Positions 16,081-23,262 of a stretch of 64,000 nucleotides of DNA are shown here, piece by piece. Where the stretch lies: the NCBI GenBank assembly GCA_963702565.1, contig CAVPDE010000016.1, positions 186,001-250,000 of the forward strand, read 5' to 3'. The translations under genes and the position numbers were made by a program. The DNA comes from CAVPDE01 sp963702565. GTDB taxonomy: Bacteria > Desulfobacterota > DSM-4660 > Desulfatiglandales > HGW-15. The notes under the pieces are model-generated. The model was not told the origin of the DNA. It saw only the letters and a list, made by a program, of their open reading frames with translations, and ran no database searches. The number at the start of each line of letters is the position of its first letter. The first letter of the stretch is position 1.

Positions 16081-17529
16081 TTGGCAGGATATCCGATTTA
16101 CAAAGACAACAGGGAATTCATCAAAGGGTTGGAGAAGTATGGCGAACTCGTGACGGTCAAGCAGGAAGTGGACTGGGATCTGGAGATGGGCGCCATTGTT
16201 CGAAGGGTGTGCGAGAAAAAGCTCCCCTCCCCTTATTTCAAGAAGATCAAAGACTACCCGGGATTCGAAGCCTTGGGCGCGCCCCTCGCCACCTACAAGC
16301 GCCTGGCCATCGCCCTTGGAATGGATCCCGCGTCCACGGTGCCCCAGATCGCTGACGAGTACGTGCGCCGCACATCCAGCGAACCCATCAACCCGATCGT
16401 GGTGGACAAGAAGAAAGCCCCCTGCAAGGAGAACATCCTCCTCGGCAAAGACGCAGACCTCTTCAAGCTCCCAGGGCCCATGGTCCACGACGGAGACGGC
16501 GGCAGATACCTGTGCACGTGGCACTTCGTGGTTGCCAAGGATCCGGACAACGGGATGATCAACTGGGGCATGTATCGCCAGATGGTCTTTGACGAGAAGA
16601 CCATGGTCGGCCCAGTCCTTCCGTTCTCGGACATGGGCAAGATGTTCCACGGGAAGTACGTCCCCCGCAACAAACCCATGCCTTTTGCCACGGTGATCAG
16701 TTGCGATCCCCTTTCCGGAGTGGCTGCCTGTGCGCCCTCCCCCATCCCCGAGGATCAGTTCACGGGCATGCTCATGGGAAAACCCGTGGAAGTGGTGAAA
16801 TGCGAAACCTGCGACCTGGAGGTTCCGGCCCACGCGGAGATCATCATCGAAGGGGAGGTGCTTCCCAATCTCACGATCGAGGAAGCGCCTTTCGGAGAGT
16901 ACACCGGCTATCGGACCTCCCCCAGAGAGCCGCGCACCGTGTACAGGGTCAAGGCGATCACCTATCGCAACAACCCCATCATGGCGGTTTCCAACATGGG
17001 CGTTCCTACGGATGAAGGACAGCTTCTCCGCTCCTTCTCTCTGGGCCTGGAGATGCGAAAGCTTCTGGAAAGCCAGGGAATCCCCATCACCGGCGTCTAC
17101 ATGCTCCCGGAATCCACCCATCACCTGGTCGTGGTGGGGGTGAAACCCGCCTACACCGGCATCGCGTCCCAGATCGCCAACCTGATCTACGGGAGCAAGC
17201 TCAGTCCCTGGTTCCACATGGTCGTCGTAGTCGACGATCAAACGGACATCTATAACAAGGATGAAGTCATCCACGCCCTGTCGACCAAGTGCCATCCGAT
17301 CACCGGTATTCATAAGTACGAGAATGCTCCGGGCACCCCTTTGAACCCCTACGCGAGCCCAGAGGACAGGAGATGGAGCAAGGGGGCTAAAGTGCTCTTT
17401 GATTGCACCTTCCCCTTGAACTGGCCCAAGTCGGATGTGCCCATCAAGGTGGCCTTCAACACGGTATACCCCAAGGACATCCAGGAAAAGGTCCTCGCCA
17501 ACTGGAAGAAATACGGTTTCAAGGATTAA
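16081..17529 (+). CDS. UbiD-family carboxylase, phenylphosphate carboxylase large subunit-like (2)
   Basis: The 482-aa protein starts at a TTG placed 7 bp after AGGAGG; no ATG is available at this end. Its N-terminus (NREFIKGLEKYGELVTVKQE) matches that of the first UbiD protein. The family Arg lies in GMYRQMVFD and the active-site motif is APFGEYTGYRTSP. With the first UbiD and the HAD and small subunits it would form a phenylphosphate carboxylase-type complex that adds CO2 para to the oxygen. It is followed after 11 bp by the gamma-like subunit gene, so the two are co-translated. The cofactor would come from UbiX downstream. Confidence 0.85.
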   Translation: MAGYPIYKDNREFIKGLEKYGELVTVKQEVDWDLEMGAIVRRVCEKKLPSPYFKKIKDYPGFEALGAPLATYKRLAIALGMDPASTVPQIADEYVRRTSSEPINPIVVDKKKAPCKENILLGKDADLFKLPGPMVHDGDGGRYLCTWHFVVAKDPDNGMINWGMYRQMVFDEKTMVGPVLPFSDMGKMFHGKYVPRNKPMPFATVISCDPLSGVAACAPSPIPEDQFTGMLMGKPVEVVKCETCDLEVPAHAEIIIEGEVLPNLTIEEAPFGEYTGYRTSPREPRTVYRVKAITYRNNPIMAVSNMGVPTDEGQLLRSFSLGLEMRKLLESQGIPITGVYMLPESTHHLVVVGVKPAYTGIASQIANLIYGSKLSPWFHMVVVVDDQTDIYNKDEVIHALSTKCHPITGIHKYENAPGTPLNPYASPEDRRWSKGAKVLFDCTFPLNWPKSDVPIKVAFNTVYPKDIQEKVLANWKKYGFKD

Positions 17530-17540
17530 GGAGATTGGAA

Positions 17541-17798
17541 ATGGCAAAAAAAGAATACGACACTTATGTCCTCACCGATCTGGCATCGGTTCCTGAAGAC
17601 AAGGAAATGGAAATGATCCTTCGCGAGCTGACACCTGCCGACCGCCGATACAAGTATCGCGGGTTCTTCGCGTCGGTCATGGTGTCCAGAAACGAGAAGA
17701 AGTACCCCGACAAGCTCTGGGTCAGGCTGGGAAGGGGTCAGCTTCAGGAAAAGCCCTGGTCCGTCAAGATCGTCAAAGAGGTGAACAAGTTCCAATAA
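17541..17798 (+). CDS. Small carboxylase-associated protein (PpcC/gamma-like)
   Basis: The 85-aa protein begins MAKKEYDTYVLTDLASVPED and is rich in charged residues, with no membrane segment and no cysteine motif. Thauera phenylphosphate carboxylase has a gamma subunit of about 10 kDa, and the size and the position right behind a large UbiD subunit fit that. I assign it mainly by size and context; sequence similarity to PpcC could not be tested. AAGGAGATTGGAA provides the ribosome binding site. A dispersed repeat follows. Confidence 0.62.
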   Translation: MAKKEYDTYVLTDLASVPEDKEMEMILRELTPADRRYKYRGFFASVMVSRNEKKYPDKLWVRLGRGQLQEKPWSVKIVKEVNKFQ

Positions 17799-17802
17799 AC
17801 AT

Positions 17803-17890
17803 CGAGGCGCAAAGGCACAGAGGGACAAAGGGTAAAGAAAAAAAGCAGTTTCTGCTTTGTGCCTTTGTGCCTCTGTCCCTTTGTGCCTGA
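17803..17890. repeat. Dispersed CACAAAG-type inverted repeat, copy 3
   Basis: This is the shortest and cleanest copy. GGCGCAAAGGCACAGAGGGA leads into GGGTAAAGAAAAAAAGCAG and TTTCTGCTTTGTGCC, then complementary CTTTGTGCC words. It lies between the gamma-like subunit and the third UbiD gene, inside the probable operon. Confidence 0.82.
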
Positions 17891-17948
17891 GCCGTGATGC
17901 AAGAGACAACTTGATCTCAAAGAAAGCTTTGCAGAACCTTCGTGGAAA

Positions 17949-19334
17949 GTGAGGAGTCTATTGAAACCTCATCGGACACTCAGAGACTTCATCAAAGTGT
18001 TGAGGAAAGAGGGCGAGCTGCTCTCCCTCTCAAAACCCTTTGACCCGAAGTACGAGATTTCCGCCGTCATCTCCGAGCTGGGGAAGAGAAAAGCGCCGGC
18101 CGTGCTTTTCAAAAAGGTCCAGGGGTTTGAGATCTCCGTCGTGGGGAACCTGTTCGGAACGCTCAGGCGCCTGTCGCTGGCCCTTGGGCTTGAAGAAGAC
18201 CGTCTTCTCGAAGAGATGATCCCCAGGCTGGAGAACAGGATCCCTCCTGTGCTGATTTCAGGGAACTCCCCTGACGAGATCCGTGTTCCTGCAGGCAAGC
18301 TGGACCTTCTCAACGTCCTTCCGGCCCTGACCCACTATTCGAAGGACTCAGGGCCCTATATCACCTCGGGCATCTCTTCAGCCAAAGACCCTGGGACAGG
18401 CGTGACCGGAAGGGGTCTCCATCGCATGGAGGTGAGAGGGAAAAACACTCTCGGCATTTCCCTTCTCAATCCTCCGCTTGCCGACATCTATGCCCGGCAC
18501 AGGAAAGAAGGGAAACGAATGGAGATCGCCACAGTGATCGGCGTTCCGCCCGCGGTCTTCATCGCCTCCATCTTCAAGGTCCCTCAAGGAGTGGACAAGC
18601 TCTCCGTGGCAGGAGGGCTCATGGGAGAACCCGTGGAGACGACTATGGCCGAGACCGTGGACCTGGACATCCCGGCCCACGGAGAAATCGTGATCGAAGG
18701 ATACATCGACCCAAAGGACAAGGAGGAGGACGGCACCCTCGGCGAATCGAGCGGGTACTACATGGCCTTTGGGAAAAGCCCGACCATCCATGTCACCGGA
18801 TTCAAGTATCGCAAAGGGGCCTTGCACCACGCGGTCGTGCCCTGGGCCCGTGAAGTGGACAGCCTCCTCTATCTCGTTCACGGCCTCGACTTCATCCCTA
18901 AAATGAGGAAGGAAATCCCTTCGCTTCGGCAGATCCATTTGGTTCCCATGACCTTCGGTTCCCACGTGGTCATGAGCATGGACACGGACCACAAGGGGGA
19001 AATACGAAGGGCCCTCACGTTGGCGCTCTCCTTTACCGGCGTCAAGAAAGCGGTCGTGGTGGATGTGGATGTGGACCCTGAAGACGGCCAGGAAGTGGAG
19101 TGGGCTCTGGCCACGCGGTTCCAGGCGGACAGGGACTTGATCGTCATTCCCGAGCTCAGGGGGCAGCCCATTGATCCTTCCTCCAAATGGACCGGAGAAG
19201 GCTTTCTCACCACCAAGATGGGCTTGGATGCCACCCGCCCCAGAAAAGAGGGGTTTGAGAAAGTGGATGTTCCTGAAGAAGTGAAGCGTCGGCTATCTCC
19301 TGTGCTGAAGAATCTCATGGGGAGGATAAGATGA
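17949..19334 (+). CDS. UbiD-family decarboxylase, divergent third paralogue
   Basis: The 461-aa protein (from GTG 17949; a TTG at 17961 with GAGGAG just upstream is an equally good start) has the UbiD N-terminus TLRDFIKVLRKEGELLSLSK. The family Arg is in GLHRMEV. The active-site motif is DGTLGESSGYYMAFG instead of FGEYTGYY, so the pocket should differ from the other two. It overlaps ubiX by 4 bp (ATGA). It may serve a different aromatic acid, act as a true decarboxylase, or be a helper subunit. Its C-terminal EGFEKVDVPEEVKRRLSPVL is typical of the family. Confidence 0.82.
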   Translation: MRSLLKPHRTLRDFIKVLRKEGELLSLSKPFDPKYEISAVISELGKRKAPAVLFKKVQGFEISVVGNLFGTLRRLSLALGLEEDRLLEEMIPRLENRIPPVLISGNSPDEIRVPAGKLDLLNVLPALTHYSKDSGPYITSGISSAKDPGTGVTGRGLHRMEVRGKNTLGISLLNPPLADIYARHRKEGKRMEIATVIGVPPAVFIASIFKVPQGVDKLSVAGGLMGEPVETTMAETVDLDIPAHGEIVIEGYIDPKDKEEDGTLGESSGYYMAFGKSPTIHVTGFKYRKGALHHAVVPWAREVDSLLYLVHGLDFIPKMRKEIPSLRQIHLVPMTFGSHVVMSMDTDHKGEIRRALTLALSFTGVKKAVVVDVDVDPEDGQEVEWALATRFQADRDLIVIPELRGQPIDPSSKWTGEGFLTTKMGLDATRPRKEGFEKVDVPEEVKRRLSPVLKNLMGRIR

Positions 19335-19930
19335 AAAGACTGGTGGTTGGGATCACAGGCGCCACAGGCGCCATTTACGGGATCAGGCTTCTCGAGTTCC
19401 TTTCTAAATCCGATGTGGAAACACACCTGGTGATTTCCGACTCTGCAGAGAAAACCATTCGCATGGAAACGCACTGGACCCTGCAGCAGGTGAAAGCGCT
19501 GGCCACCGTCACTTACCACATGGAGGACGTGGGCGCCGACATTTCGAGCGGCTCTTTTCATACGGAAGGCATGGTCGTCATCCCCTGCTCCATCAAGAGC
19601 CTTTCCGCCATCGCCAATTCCTACAACGAGAATCTCCTGATCCGCGCGGCCGACGTAGCCTTGAAGGAGAGGCGAAAGCTGGTCCTTGTGGTGAGAGAGA
19701 CGCCTCTTCACCGAGGCCACCTGAGCCTGATGCTCAACGTGGCTGACGCAGGGGCCGTGATCCTTCCCCCGATCCCCGCTTTCTATTTCCTTCCAAAGAC
19801 CCTGGATGATATCATCAATCACACGGTTGGTAGAGCGCTCGATGTCTTCGGGATCGACCACAGCCTTTTCAACCGCTGGGGAAGCAAGAAATTGAAGAAT
19901 GCCCTGAAAAAGAAAGGGACCCCCAATTAA
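19331..19930 (+). CDS. ubiX: UbiX flavin prenyltransferase
   Basis: The 199-aa protein has the UbiX signature: MKRLVVGITGATGAIYGIRL at the N-terminus, a Ser-rich FMN site in VVIPCSIKSLSAIANSYNENLL, and VVRETPLHRGHLSLML. UbiX transfers a dimethylallyl group to FMN to make the prenylated FMN that UbiD enzymes need. The 4-bp overlap with the third UbiD gene shows coupling. The next gene, for a riboflavin kinase, begins at or near its stop codon, so FMN synthesis and prenylation appear to be linked in this transcript. Confidence 0.92.
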   Translation: MKRLVVGITGATGAIYGIRLLEFLSKSDVETHLVISDSAEKTIRMETHWTLQQVKALATVTYHMEDVGADISSGSFHTEGMVVIPCSIKSLSAIANSYNENLLIRAADVALKERRKLVLVVRETPLHRGHLSLMLNVADAGAVILPPIPAFYFLPKTLDDIINHTVGRALDVFGIDHSLFNRWGSKKLKNALKKKGTPN

Positions 19931-19961
19931 AATTCGCGGGAAAATCGTCGATGGAATCCGG

Positions 19962-20309
19962 GTGGCGTCGGATTTTACCCAGGTCCCCTGGGTCAAGGAC
20001 CAGTTTGCCTGCAAACTCGCCATAGACGCCTACCCCGGGACGCTCAACCTGGAGATCGCGGAACCCGAAGATCTCAAGGCCTTCGAGTCCCTCAAGGCGC
20101 GTGAGGGAGTCGAGATCACGCCGGAGCAGGCTTCCTTTTGCAGCGCCAAGTGCTATCCGGTGCTGATCGCGGGCAAGGTCAAAGGGGCGATCGTTTTTCC
20201 CTGCGTCGAGGACTATCCGAAAAACAAGATGGAGCTCATTGCCTCTGTGCACGTGCGAAAGACCCTCTCTCTCAACGCCGGCGATATCCTCGAAGTGGAA
20301 ATCCTCTGA
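19962..20309 (+). CDS. CTP-dependent riboflavin kinase (archaeal RibK/DUF120 type)
   Basis: The frame carries the DUF120 pattern: AYPGTLNLEI near the start, then FCSAKCYPVLIAGKVKGAIVFP, and KNKMELIASVHVRKTLSLNAGD at the end. Archaeal RibK phosphorylates riboflavin to FMN using CTP. The listed GTG start leaves out the conserved first strand. The frame is open back to 19908 and reads PPIKIRGKIVDGIRVASDFT, so the real start is probably further left, perhaps the ATT at 19926 overlapping the ubiX stop. Bacterial riboflavin kinase is normally the unrelated RibF, so this looks like a gene of archaeal type recruited next to UbiX. Confidence 0.75.
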   Translation: MASDFTQVPWVKDQFACKLAIDAYPGTLNLEIAEPEDLKAFESLKAREGVEITPEQASFCSAKCYPVLIAGKVKGAIVFPCVEDYPKNKMELIASVHVRKTLSLNAGDILEVEIL

Positions 20310-20322
20310 CCCCACGAATTGT

Positions 20323-20367
20323 TTGACAGACCTCATCCGATCATATTATGGTCCTTTGAGAAAGGAC
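20323..20367 (+). promoter_or_regulatory. Promoter and leader hairpin of the transglycosylase gene
   Basis: TTGACA (20323-20328) is followed by TTATGG at 17 bp or TATTAT at 15 bp. GTCCTTT and AAAGGAC (20351-20367) then form a 7-bp stem with a 3-nt loop in the leader just before the start. The hairpin contains the AAAGGA that could act as ribosome binding site, so it might limit translation. Confidence 0.5.
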
Positions 20368-20376
20368 CGACGTCTC

Positions 20377-21360
20377 ATGACAAAAAAGATTCTGCTTCTG
20401 TTGATCCCCCTTTTGTGCTTCTTGATCATCCCCTCCCCCGCCTCCGCTCAAAAGAAAAAAAGCTTCGACGCATGGCTTGCGGATTTTCGAACTGAGGCTG
20501 CGGCTAAGGGCATCTCTCAGGCTACGCTCCAGTCAACTCTTTCCAGAATCCAGTATCTTCCCAAGGTCATCGAGCTTCAGAAGAACCAGCCGGAGTTCAA
20601 GTTCACCGTGGAAGAATACCTGATTCGAGTCGCTTCCGAGGCCAGGACTTTGCGCGGCCGGGAGGTCCTCGCCGAACAACGCTCATTGCTTGCCAAGATG
20701 CAGGAGCGCTATGGCGTACCGCCTCATTATCTGGTTGCCCTGTGGGGGATTGAAACCGACTTCGGAAGGCTTACCGGTGGATTCCCGGTCCTCGATGCGA
20801 CGGCTACGCTCGCTTACGGCGGTTCCCGCAGCGACTTTTTCAAGAGTGAGTTGCTCTACGCCCTCCGCATCATTGATCGCGGCCACATCTCCCCTGACAA
20901 GATGCTGGGGTCGTGGGCCGGCGCCACAGGACAGCTCCAGTTCATGCCCTCCACATTTTACAGCTATGCGGTGGATTTCAACGGGGACGGCCGGATCGAC
21001 ATCTGGAACAACCTGGAGGATATTTTGGCCTCAGCGGCAAATTACCTTTCCCGGTCAGGATGGGTGCGCGATCAGCCCTGGGGGTGGGAAGTCCGCCTGC
21101 CAAAAGATTTCGACAGGACCCTGGCGGGACTGGACAACCGGAAATCAATTGAGGAGTGGGAAAAACTGGGAGTGCTTCACCTTCGAGGGGAAAACGTGAA
21201 GAACAGCTCCGCCTGGCTTGGTTCAATCGTAGCGCCTGACGGGCAAAAGGGCCGGGCCTTTATGGCCATGGAAAACTACCGCGTCATCTATAGGTGGAAT
21301 CGCTCCCACCACTTTGTTGTCGCCGTGGGAGTGCTTGCCGACCGCATCGCCGCCCAGTAA
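20377..21360 (+). CDS. Lytic murein transglycosylase, MltB family
   Basis: The 327-aa protein has a signal peptide (MTKKILLLLIPLLCFLIIPS, cleaved after ASA at about 24). The MltB/SLT70-like catalytic domain follows, with the catalytic Glu in WGIETDFGR (about residue 126) and the family blocks GSWAGATGQLQFMPS and FNGDGRIDIWN. It cleaves peptidoglycan glycan strands in the periplasm, forming 1,6-anhydro ends. No lipobox Cys is seen, so it is more likely a soluble MltB-type protein than a lipoprotein. It starts at an ATG behind its own promoter and is unrelated to the phenol genes upstream. Confidence 0.88.
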   Translation: MTKKILLLLIPLLCFLIIPSPASAQKKKSFDAWLADFRTEAAAKGISQATLQSTLSRIQYLPKVIELQKNQPEFKFTVEEYLIRVASEARTLRGREVLAEQRSLLAKMQERYGVPPHYLVALWGIETDFGRLTGGFPVLDATATLAYGGSRSDFFKSELLYALRIIDRGHISPDKMLGSWAGATGQLQFMPSTFYSYAVDFNGDGRIDIWNNLEDILASAANYLSRSGWVRDQPWGWEVRLPKDFDRTLAGLDNRKSIEEWEKLGVLHLRGENVKNSSAWLGSIVAPDGQKGRAFMAMENYRVIYRWNRSHHFVVAVGVLADRIAAQ

Positions 21361-21361
21361 C

Positions 21362-21484
21362 AGAAAAAAGGCACAAAGAAGCAAAGGGACAGAGGCACAA
21401 AGAAAGGGGACAGAGAAAGAATGCTTTTTCTGCTTTGTGCCTTTGCTACTTTGTTCCTTTGTGCCTCTCCTCTGCGCCTTTGCG
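21362..21484. repeat. Dispersed CACAAAG-type inverted repeat, copy 4
   Basis: GGCACAAAGAAGCAAAGGGAC words are answered by CTTTGTGCCTTTGCTACTTTG; the core is altered (GGGGACAGAGAAAGAATGC). It lies between the convergent transglycosylase and receiver genes, within reach of both 3' ends. Confidence 0.75.
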
Positions 21485-21492
21485 GGGTGATT

Positions 21493-21999
21493 CTATCTTT
21501 TGGCTTTGAGGCTTTCTTTGAAGGTCTTCCAGAATTCCTTGTCCGTGTCCCTCCACGCAGCGCCCCACCTCCTTTCAAAGAAGGAAGTCGGCAGCCGGTC
21601 TTGCCAGGAGCCCCAGGGGTTTTTCCCGGTCGCTTTGGCCACGAGGACATCGTTCAGGAATTCCCCGATTCTTGAAATCTCTTCTTTCGGAAGGTAGGAA
21701 GCTGCCCCCTCCTTGATGGATCTCACCAGGTTAGGCGGGTTAAAGGCGTGCGCGGTCAGCATCACGGCGGGTATTTTCTTCTGATTGCATATCCTCAACA
21801 GCCCATAGCCGTCCACACCCATGATATCCAGCACGGCAAGGTCAAAATATTGAGTCTCCAGGAGTTCCTTGGCATCCTCGAAGTTGGCTGCAGTGACGAC
21901 TCTGCACATTCTCAGAGTTTCCTGCATGATTTCCAGAATGTCCGTTTCATCGTCCACAACAAGGATTTTCTTGTCCTGCAATAGACTGGTGTCTGCCAT
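21493..21999 (-). CDS. Stand-alone response-regulator receiver protein
   Basis: The 168-aa protein has one receiver domain: acidic pair DD at 16-17, phosphoacceptor Asp58 in AVLDIMG, Thr in MLTAHA and Lys in YLPKEE. It lacks a DNA-binding output domain. The last 45 residues are Trp- and charge-rich (WGSWQDRLPTSFFERRWGAA), a tail often found on receiver proteins of this group. No histidine kinase lies nearby, so its input and output are unknown. The ATG follows GGAGGCTCCGCC. Confidence 0.85.
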   Translation of the reverse strand: MADTSLLQDKKILVVDDETDILEIMQETLRMCRVVTAANFEDAKELLETQYFDLAVLDIMGVDGYGLLRICNQKKIPAVMLTAHAFNPPNLVRSIKEGAASYLPKEEISRIGEFLNDVLVAKATGKNPWGSWQDRLPTSFFERRWGAAWRDTDKEFWKTFKESLKAKR

Positions 22000-22101
22000 G
22001 GCGGAGCCTCCTGTTCGTCAGTAAATCGGTTGTATTCGCATCATTTCCCGGATGATCTTAAATATCCCTTTTAGCAGATTCTAACCCTGGCCGTCAAATA
22101 T

Positions 22102-22209
22102 TTCCCTCTGTAACAGTTTAGCTCTTTGAAATGGATGGCTCAGGCCATGGGGGTCCCTCATGGCCTTTTTCTGTGTTTATTTCAAAGAGCTAAACTGTTA
22201 CTTCCCTCT
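22102..22209. mobile_element. 92-bp MITE with IS66-like ends and 8-bp target duplication
   Basis: Perfect 23-bp terminal inverted repeats lie at 22110-22132 and 22179-22201, starting GTAACAGTTTAGC. The 8-bp direct repeat TTCCCTCT flanks them at 22102-22109 and 22202-22209. IS66-family elements have ends beginning GTAA and 8-bp duplications, so this is probably a non-autonomous IS66 relative. The inside carries a second hairpin (AGGCCATG/CATGGCCT) followed by TTTTT, which could terminate transcripts. It landed at the end of thiD; the last base of the right repeat is part of the thiD stop codon. Confidence 0.82.
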
Positions 22210-23102
22210 TATTCTGAGGGAGATCCTGTACCCAGGGGTTTCAAATCCCTGGTGAAAGCCCGAACACATTTCCTGGGGCCTTGCCCGGTGCTCGCAGAAG
22301 GTTTTCCCTTTTCCTTGTGAAGGAGCACATGGGCATAGGGATTGGTCGGGCCATGGCCTGAACCTATGGCCAGACCGTGGCGAATCGCTCTCGTGATGAA
22401 TCGCTTGGCTTCTGCAACGGACTCTCGCACAGGGAGCCCCTGGGCAAGAAACGTTGTGAGAGCAGCCGAATAGGTGCACCCGGTCCCGTGGGTGTTCCTG
22501 TTTGAAAGGCGGGGGGCTTCATAGGCCTCGAACTTCTGGCCGTCAAAGAGGAGGTCCACGGCTTCTTTTTCGAGATGACCTCCCTTGATCAGCACGTACC
22601 TGGGGCCCATGTCCCTGATCACCCTGGCCGCCTCTTTCATGCTGTCGAGGTCTTGGACAGGAAACCCGCTCAGCACCGATGCCTCGGGAAGGTTCGGGGT
22701 GACGAGGGTCGCCATGGGAAGCAGGATTTCTTTGAGAGTTCCCCTCGCCTCTTCGGACAAGAGGGCGTCTCCGCTCTTTGCCACCATGACGGGGTCCACC
22801 ACCAGCAGCTCCACCTTGAATCGCTTCAGCTCCTCGGCCACGGCTTTGACGATTTCCGGAGTGGCCAGCATGCCTGTCTTTGCAGCATCCGCGCCGATGT
22901 CGGATAGAACCGCTTGCATCTGAAGCCTGATGAAATCCACCGGCACAGGGTAAACACCCTGGACCCCGAGCGTGTTTTGTGCGGTGAGCGCGGTGATGGC
23001 GCTCATCCCATAGGCCCCAAGCACGGTGATCGTCTTCAGGTCCGCCTGGATGCCTGCGCCTCCTCCGGAATCAGAACCGGCAACCGTCAGAATTCGTTTC
23101 AT
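22209..23102 (-). CDS. thiD: Hydroxymethylpyrimidine/phosphomethylpyrimidine kinase ThiD
   Basis: The 297-aa protein begins MKRILTVAGSDSGGGAGIQA, the ThiD substrate loop. It has VDPVMVAKSGDALL, TPNLPEA and the nucleotide site HGTGCTYSAALT. It phosphorylates HMP and HMP-phosphate in thiamine pyrophosphate synthesis. The family normally ends near GSGHGPTNPYAH; here about 35 residues of low-complexity tail follow to the MITE junction, suggesting loss of the original stop. It lies downstream of a TPP-riboswitch-controlled transporter gene on the same strand, so the pair salvages and activates HMP. Confidence 0.9.
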   Translation of the reverse strand: MKRILTVAGSDSGGGAGIQADLKTITVLGAYGMSAITALTAQNTLGVQGVYPVPVDFIRLQMQAVLSDIGADAAKTGMLATPEIVKAVAEELKRFKVELLVVDPVMVAKSGDALLSEEARGTLKEILLPMATLVTPNLPEASVLSGFPVQDLDSMKEAARVIRDMGPRYVLIKGGHLEKEAVDLLFDGQKFEAYEAPRLSNRNTHGTGCTYSAALTTFLAQGLPVRESVAEAKRFITRAIRHGLAIGSGHGPTNPYAHVLLHKEKGKPSASTGQGPRKCVRAFTRDLKPLGTGSPSE

Positions 23103-23130
23103 CGCTTTTCCTTTCCTTTATTACAATTCA

Positions 23131-23238
23131 GGCACAAAGATGCAGAGGCACAGAGGCACAAAGCAGAAACTGCTATTCTTTTTCTTTACCCTCTGTCACT
23201 CTGTGCCTTTGCCACTTTGTCCCTTTGTCTCTGAAAGT
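23131..23238. repeat. Dispersed CACAAAG-type inverted repeat, copy 5 (inverted)
   Basis: The core is in the opposite orientation to the other copies: GGCACAAAGCAGAAACTGCT, then ATTCTTTTTCTTTACCCTCT. The flanking CTTTGTGCC words match the other copies. It lies between cytX and thiD. Confidence 0.8.
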
Positions 23239-23262
23239 TATCGGCACGAGGCGCCTGCGGCT

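Noticed and set aside
13459..17547. Long open frames of about 500 codons on the strand opposite the first two UbiD genes
   Set aside because: They mirror the codon bias of GC-rich genes, give His- and Gly-rich products with no family pattern, and cover proven UbiD coding sequence.
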